Assembly (NCBI RefSeq): GCF_025947305.1
Contig: NZ_CP110009.1
Span: 2,831,501 to 2,895,500, forward strand
Source: Flavobacterium sp. N3904
GTDB lineage: Bacteria > Bacteroidota > Bacteroidia > Flavobacteriales > Flavobacteriaceae
DNA length: 64,000 nucleotides
Reading direction: 5' to 3'
Positions 59,314-64,000 of the stretch are shown here, in pieces (positions within the stretch are counted from its first letter, which is position 1; every line of letters starts with the position of its first letter). The translations under genes and the position numbers were made by a program. A model generated the notes under the pieces. It searched no databases. It saw only the letters and a list, made by a program, of their open reading frames with translations, and was not told the origin of the DNA.

Positions 59314-61821
59314 TTAATTGGTTAGTGTTTGTTGATTGTCATTTGCTGAAAAAACGAAAGATTCTTCGTTTTCCCAATCCGATAAATTATTGTTATATTG
59401 TTTTTTATTGGTTTCGGTTCCATTGTAGAAGGACAGAATTACTGGGATATACGTTTTGGAATCTATCAATGCATTACCAAAATTATCCGAAGTCGAGAAA
59501 TCAATTTTGACTTCATAAGACAATGGGTCTTTAGAGGATGGTTCTGCTACACTGTAATTCCCAAAAGGGATATTTTCGGCTAATTTTAAATTGAAGAAAA
59601 AAGCTTTTTTATTTTTAATTGGTACAGGTGTCTTTAACAATTCTTTTTTAAGCGCCATATTCAATTGAGCCAAATTGTTTGTTGCGATTGTTAGTTTTGA
59701 ATCAATATCTGCTTCAACTAAATTGTAATTGGCTATCGTATTTTTAATTATTAGATTTTCAGCTTTGATTGTTTCGGGATTCGCTTTAGGATCGGGGTGT
59801 TTGTTAAGTTCAGTATTTAAATTCTTGATTTTAGTTTTTAATGAGTCTAAATCTTCCGTATATTGATTGATGCCATTTTTTAAAGATTGCATCTCTTTTA
59901 ATATGATAGACACTTCGATAACTTCTTCTAAATCGTCAAGTTCTTTGTTGGTGAAGAAATTGTCAGGGTAAGGCAAAAACATACATCTGTATTCCGTGAT
60001 CTTATGGTCATCCTTTTTATTTACCGTAAAATTGATTGCGTAAGGAGAAAGTGTAGGTGTCTCTGAATCCTGATTATCCCTTTTTTCAGGAGCTTGAATA
60101 ATTGTAACGTCTTTTATGGCATCCAAAGTTTTTTTAAGGCTAAAAGTTTCAGATGGCGCAGACAAGTAGTCGTCATAAGTATTTATTCCTTTCTTGAAAT
60201 CTTCTGAAAAAACGGTTAAAAGAAAGATTACATATTTTTCTCCTAAAACAATCACTTCATTATCGGTATCCAATAAATCCAGCGTTTTGATGGTTTTAAA
60301 ACCTTGTCTTTTTGATTTTTCAGCTATTTCATTTGCTTTTTTTGCTTCTTCTTCATCAGTAGTTGCTATGACCTCGGCTTTAGTAACTTCTGTTTTTGCA
60401 TTAGCAGCATTTGTTAGTGCAATTTTTAAGGTATCGGCAGCAATTTTGGCTGAGTCAATGGCTTTTACTTCATTAAGTTTGGCATTTTCCAGCAATAGTT
60501 CCAGTTCATTCTGAGCTTTGATTGCGAGGGCTGAAGCCTTGACAAGTTCCGCATCTTTTGGATTTTTTTTAGCTGCTTCGGCAGCCTCAGAGGCTTTGTT
60601 TTTGGCGTGATCTAAGTCTTTTGTTACTTTTGATACCTCATTCTTGGTGTTTTGTACTGCAACATCTGAATCGCTTTTTGCTTTGGTTGCGGCAAGTACA
60701 ATTGCATTCGTTTTGCTCAAATTATCCTTGGCTTCAATTGCTTTGGCTTTAGATAAGGTTGCTTTGGATGAGGCTTTAAAATAGTTGTCATAATCGGGAA
60801 TAATGTTTGTACTGATATTTGATATAGCCTGAGTATTGCCGATAGGAGGAACTATTTGAATGTGTTGAAGTGCATTACTCATTAAATCTTCGGCAGCCGA
60901 TGTCGAAAAAATAGATTTTTTACTTTCTTTCACTAAAAACAGATTGTAGCTTTTTACAGGGTTCTCCAATCCAAGTGAAGGGGTGTTTATTCCTTTTTCA
61001 TCTGTATTAAAGGGACTTTTATAATAATCAAAGGAGACGTCATAAGAATCTTCAAAAAGGGTAGGGACTTTTACTCTTAAATTAGAATTAAGCCTTTTAT
61101 TATTGATTTTATAGGCAACTTTGGCTGCTTCAAATTCTACCTTATTATATTCTATTATTCCTTCTGCACTTTTTGTAGTCATGCTGGCAGCTGCTTTTGC
61201 ATCATTTTCTGTAGAAACAATGGCTGCCATTGCTGTAAAATCTGTATTGGCTACCTTGAGCAAATTGTCTATGGAAGCATCTGTGGCTTTTGCCTTGTCT
61301 TCAACTGTCGATGATGCGACTTCGGCAACAGAAGAGGAAGCTTCCATCGCATGTTGTGACGCCACTTCTGCAAGATAGGCCGTTCTATTCATTAGATTAT
61401 AAGCCTCAATACTTTGTTGGTAAATTTGAGTGCCATAATCGGCAGCATTAATGATACTGAAAATGCTTCCCATATCGCTTGCCAATCGTACAATTGCATT
61501 GGTTGCAATTTGAATATTGGATGCGCTGACAGCCAAGTTGGTCACAGATTGTGCGGTGTATGTATTTTGCTGATTGGCTGACATCGTAATATTTGTGGAA
61601 ATATTTTTGTTCTTGACAGCCTGCTCCTTAACAGCCTGGGCTTGATTGTATTTTTTTGTTGCCAACAGCAGTTTGTCATTGGTAACTATTTCTGCCCCTT
61701 CGGCGTAATAAAGTGCAAACATGGATGAATTCAATTGGGAATCCAACTTTTTTTGATTCATTTCCTGGCTTTCTAATGAAGCCAATACACTGGAATGTAA
61801 ATTTTCACTGTAGCTGTTCAT
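59314..61821 (-). CDS. Large coiled-coil protein of the eCIS operon
   Basis: This 835-aa protein has Ala/Lys/Glu-rich coiled coil over about 1-235 and 350-510. A beta-type segment near 240-330 (VKVPTLFEDSYDVSFDYYKS) and a C-terminal globular part (about 520-835) contain CMFLPYPDNFF and a final NDNQQTLTN. No signal peptide. The layout of long coil plus globular ends fits a tail-fibre or chaperone-like accessory. Followed at 10 bases by the 276-aa gene, so the two are co-expressed. Confidence 0.7.
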   Translation of the reverse strand: MNSYSENLHSSVLASLESQEMNQKKLDSQLNSSMFALYYAEGAEIVTNDKLLLATKKYNQAQAVKEQAVKNKNISTNITMSANQQNTYTAQSVTNLAVSASNIQIATNAIVRLASDMGSIFSIINAADYGTQIYQQSIEAYNLMNRTAYLAEVASQHAMEASSSVAEVASSTVEDKAKATDASIDNLLKVANTDFTAMAAIVSTENDAKAAASMTTKSAEGIIEYNKVEFEAAKVAYKINNKRLNSNLRVKVPTLFEDSYDVSFDYYKSPFNTDEKGINTPSLGLENPVKSYNLFLVKESKKSIFSTSAAEDLMSNALQHIQIVPPIGNTQAISNISTNIIPDYDNYFKASSKATLSKAKAIEAKDNLSKTNAIVLAATKAKSDSDVAVQNTKNEVSKVTKDLDHAKNKASEAAEAAKKNPKDAELVKASALAIKAQNELELLLENAKLNEVKAIDSAKIAADTLKIALTNAANAKTEVTKAEVIATTDEEEAKKANEIAEKSKRQGFKTIKTLDLLDTDNEVIVLGEKYVIFLLTVFSEDFKKGINTYDDYLSAPSETFSLKKTLDAIKDVTIIQAPEKRDNQDSETPTLSPYAINFTVNKKDDHKITEYRCMFLPYPDNFFTNKELDDLEEVIEVSIILKEMQSLKNGINQYTEDLDSLKTKIKNLNTELNKHPDPKANPETIKAENLIIKNTIANYNLVEADIDSKLTIATNNLAQLNMALKKELLKTPVPIKNKKAFFFNLKLAENIPFGNYSVAEPSSKDPLSYEVKIDFSTSDNFGNALIDSKTYIPVILSFYNGTETNKKQYNNNLSDWENEESFVFSANDNQQTLTN

Positions 61822-61887
61822 AATTGTTTTTTTTTTAGTTGATTAATTTTTTTAAGGAATCTTATTTATTTAAAGGTTTATTGTTTT

Positions 61888-64000
61888 TTAATAAGGCCAA
61901 ATAACATGCAAGGGCTTATCCATCCAAGGGTATTTTATAATCGAAAAGGCAAAAGGAGACTTGTTTATCAAGACGTCATAAGCTCTTTTGTCTACGGTAA
62001 GCTCCCATTTGTCTGCCAATTCGACTAAGATTCCATCTCGCACAAGCCAGTTTCCCCTAAATCCGTCTATCGAGCAATCGCCTATGGCACTCCAATACGA
62101 AATGGCAGCTTTTATTAAACCGTCAATTAATTGTTTGTTGTCGTTAGAAATCTCAATTCCATCTGGTACTGCATGCGTAAGGGGCAAACCACAAAGCACT
62201 TTGTTCAATGGCAAAAAGGTTTCTTCTGTTTTGCTCAATCCTGTGATGACATATTGCAAATAGTGCACTGCATTAATTTGGTTTTCGGTACTACTAAACT
62301 GGTTATTGAGTACCAATTTAAGGCGTTCAAACAGCATAACGATATAGCTGTTTAGGATTACAATTCCGGCATTTCTCACCGCAATGCCTTCTTTGATTGG
62401 ACTTTTGGCACTTTGATTGGTTTGTATTTTCTCAATCTTCGAAAGTATTTCAACCTTTTTTGAAGTTTGGAAGATTTGTTTTTCAGTATTCAGTACTTCC
62501 CTGAAGCTAAGTTGCAAAGACAATGGAAACTGATAAATATGCTTTTCAATATCCATTAGAAAATTTTTTTTGGAGACTCCTTTTTTGGTAACCAATTCCC
62601 AGATTAGTTCGTTCCAAATTTTTTCAATTGAAATAATCGTCCAATTGTTATTTGCGGAGGCCTTTATCAGCTTTCTGGTGAGAAGGCTTTGTATTTCTTT
62701 TGAAGTAATTCCTCTAAAATTGATAATGCCCAAAACGGAATGAAACTTCTGCAGAATTCTCAAATAGGACTCCTTGGTTTTGTCCAATTGAACTATGGCT
62801 CCGCATAAATGATTAAAATTCACGGTTCGGCTGAGCCAATCCATTTGAGCTTCGGGAATGAATTTTTTTTTGATTATTTTAAAAAATATTTTGGGATGTT
62901 TTAAAATGATTTCTTGAAGCAAATGGTTAATTTCAAATTTTCCTGTCCTGTCAAAATCAGTAGGAATTTGTTTTTGACAAATGATTAGGAAACACCATTC
63001 CTCTCTTTTTTTAGCGGTTAGCTTTTGGTTTAGAAATGAATTTTTATTTGTATTTGAAGGTCTGTTAGCGGCTGTTTCATTCATAATCAATCTGTTTTCT
63101 GGCATGTTGATGTCTTTATTTCCTTGAATTAATACGCAGAATTTCGTCACATCAATCGAACTATTGCTTTTCAATTGATTTAAAAAGGACTTCTGGATTT
63201 CAATTCCAAAAGATTTAATTTTTTTGGTTTGCATCAATTTTGTGATAAATTGAAAGTATTCTTTGCGTTTGCTATTGGTTACTTTTTTTGATAACTGAAT
63301 AATAACAGTTTCAATAAATGATGATGAATTATGCTCGGGACGAAGAAGTATTTCTTCTATTCCAAATAGCAGCAAATCGTTATCGAGAAGTTCTTCGGGG
63401 AAATCGTATTTTTCCTTTGCATTAAGAATTTCATATACTGTTTGTATCGTTAGTACCAGTTTTGTTTTTTCAATGTTTGCTTCTTTTACCAGTAATTGCA
63501 ATAGCTCGCGATTAAGAACCAACGGCAGTATTTTTTTTAGAAATTCTTTATTGCCATAAGAAAGCATAACCTCAAAAGCCATTTTGGGATGCAGGGAAAT
63601 ACTTTTGATGAGAGATCGTTGCAAGTCAATAAAAAGTTCTTTTTTGCTTGAAGTTTTTTGCAGTTGTAGTTCTAGTTTTGATAGTAAATTTTCGAAATGT
63701 TTTGCCGGATAATTGGAACTGTTGCGATTTATTTCGCTGCAATAAACGGCAGTCAAGTTGTTGTAAATTTCCATTGAACGGTTATTTTTTATGGAAGCAG
63801 GTATTTTTGCACTGGTAAAAGATTCCAATAATTTTTCAGTATCCAAATTATTCCTTTTGCCTAGTTTTTTTATGCAAAACAATAGGAAGTCAGTATGGTT
63901 TGCATTTTTATTTTTCAGGAGAAAAACAATTCCAATTTCCCATAACATTTTACTGTTTGTTTTCAATTTAAGATTGCTGCTTAACGTGTTCAAATAGATT
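61888..64000 (-). CDS. Contractile injection system tape-measure protein (5' end outside window)
   Basis: The visible 700-plus residues end in the CIS tape-measure signature of Bacteroidota: CGLPLTHAVPDGIEIS, then IDGFRGNWLVRDGILVEL, KWELTVDKRAYDVL and IIKYPWMDKPLHVIWPY. The upstream part is helical and lacks cysteines, as expected for a protein that sets tube length. The frame stays open to the window edge; the TTG at 63993 is not a convincing start, so the gene begins beyond position 64000. It ties the operon to an eCIS rather than to a phage. Confidence 0.88.
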   Translation of the reverse strand, partial: IYLNTLSSNLKLKTNSKMLWEIGIVFLLKNKNANHTDFLLFCIKKLGKRNNLDTEKLLESFTSAKIPASIKNNRSMEIYNNLTAVYCSEINRNSSNYPAKHFENLLSKLELQLQKTSSKKELFIDLQRSLIKSISLHPKMAFEVMLSYGNKEFLKKILPLVLNRELLQLLVKEANIEKTKLVLTIQTVYEILNAKEKYDFPEELLDNDLLLFGIEEILLRPEHNSSSFIETVIIQLSKKVTNSKRKEYFQFITKLMQTKKIKSFGIEIQKSFLNQLKSNSSIDVTKFCVLIQGNKDINMPENRLIMNETAANRPSNTNKNSFLNQKLTAKKREEWCFLIICQKQIPTDFDRTGKFEINHLLQEIILKHPKIFFKIIKKKFIPEAQMDWLSRTVNFNHLCGAIVQLDKTKESYLRILQKFHSVLGIINFRGITSKEIQSLLTRKLIKASANNNWTIISIEKIWNELIWELVTKKGVSKKNFLMDIEKHIYQFPLSLQLSFREVLNTEKQIFQTSKKVEILSKIEKIQTNQSAKSPIKEGIAVRNAGIVILNSYIVMLFERLKLVLNNQFSSTENQINAVHYLQYVITGLSKTEETFLPLNKVLCGLPLTHAVPDGIEISNDNKQLIDGLIKAAISYWSAIGDCSIDGFRGNWLVRDGILVELADKWELTVDKRAYDVLINKSPFAFSIIKYPWMDKPLHVIWPY

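Noticed and set aside
61888..64000. Prophage tail region
   Set aside because: The tape-measure C-terminus, AAA+ ATPase and DUF4157 cargo fit an eCIS. No integrase, capsid, terminase or lysis gene is seen.

Overview
The window looks like a chromosome segment of a Flavobacterium-like member of the Bacteroidota. It is AT-rich, promoters fit the TAnnTTTG -7 element, and Shine-Dalgarno signals are weak. It carries marker families of that phylum: a YtxJ-type bacillithiol protein, the N-acyl-ornithine carbamoyltransferase form of ArgF, a GxxExxY protein, and a type IX secretion sorting domain.

Layout. 0-6.7 kb: clpB, ytxJ, a GxxExxY gene enclosed by perfect inverted repeats, two membrane proteins and a lipoprotein. 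6.9-19.6 kb: a minus-strand arginine/proline cluster (GNAT, argG, argC, argD, proA, proB, argF', argB, argE, argH). It is headed by a putative leaderless leader peptide with three hairpins. A satD-DUF3307 pair sits inside it behind an array of palindromes spaced exactly 28 bp apart. 19.9-26.7 kb: Crp/Fnr regulator plus a second lpxA, a lipoprotein, fahA, glyA, miaE and a GNAT. 26.9-27.4 kb: a GIY-YIG gene between inverted hairpin-type ends. 27.6-39.7 kb: a VOC protein, a MacAB-like ABC exporter operon, a pentapeptide protein, a complete RND tripartite pump and a zinc alcohol dehydrogenase. 39.8-47.9 kb: a metallophosphatase/beta-barrel fusion, an AraC remnant and a large delta-60-repeat type IX substrate.

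48.1-64 kb is the most interesting region. It is the accessory and cargo end of an extracellular contractile injection system (eCIS), all on the minus strand. In transcription order it holds the CIS tape-measure protein (cut by the window edge), two Ala-rich coiled-coil proteins, an unrecognised 307-aa protein, an Afp15-like AAA+ ATPase, a protein resembling an IS200/RAYT transposase that has lost its HUH histidines, an M91 (NleD-like) metalloprotease effector, a 1521-aa DUF4157 (eCIS core) multidomain toxin, a GH-A-type glycosidase without signal peptide, and a decayed effector gene that keeps the same N-terminal leader. Three proteins share this leader (AAN..G.N..VQLKDNRE in the two intact ones), so it is a strong candidate for a cargo-loading signal. 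Sheath, tube and baseplate genes are not in the window and probably lie beyond position 64000.

Most calls rest on motifs read by eye. Homology searches were not run.
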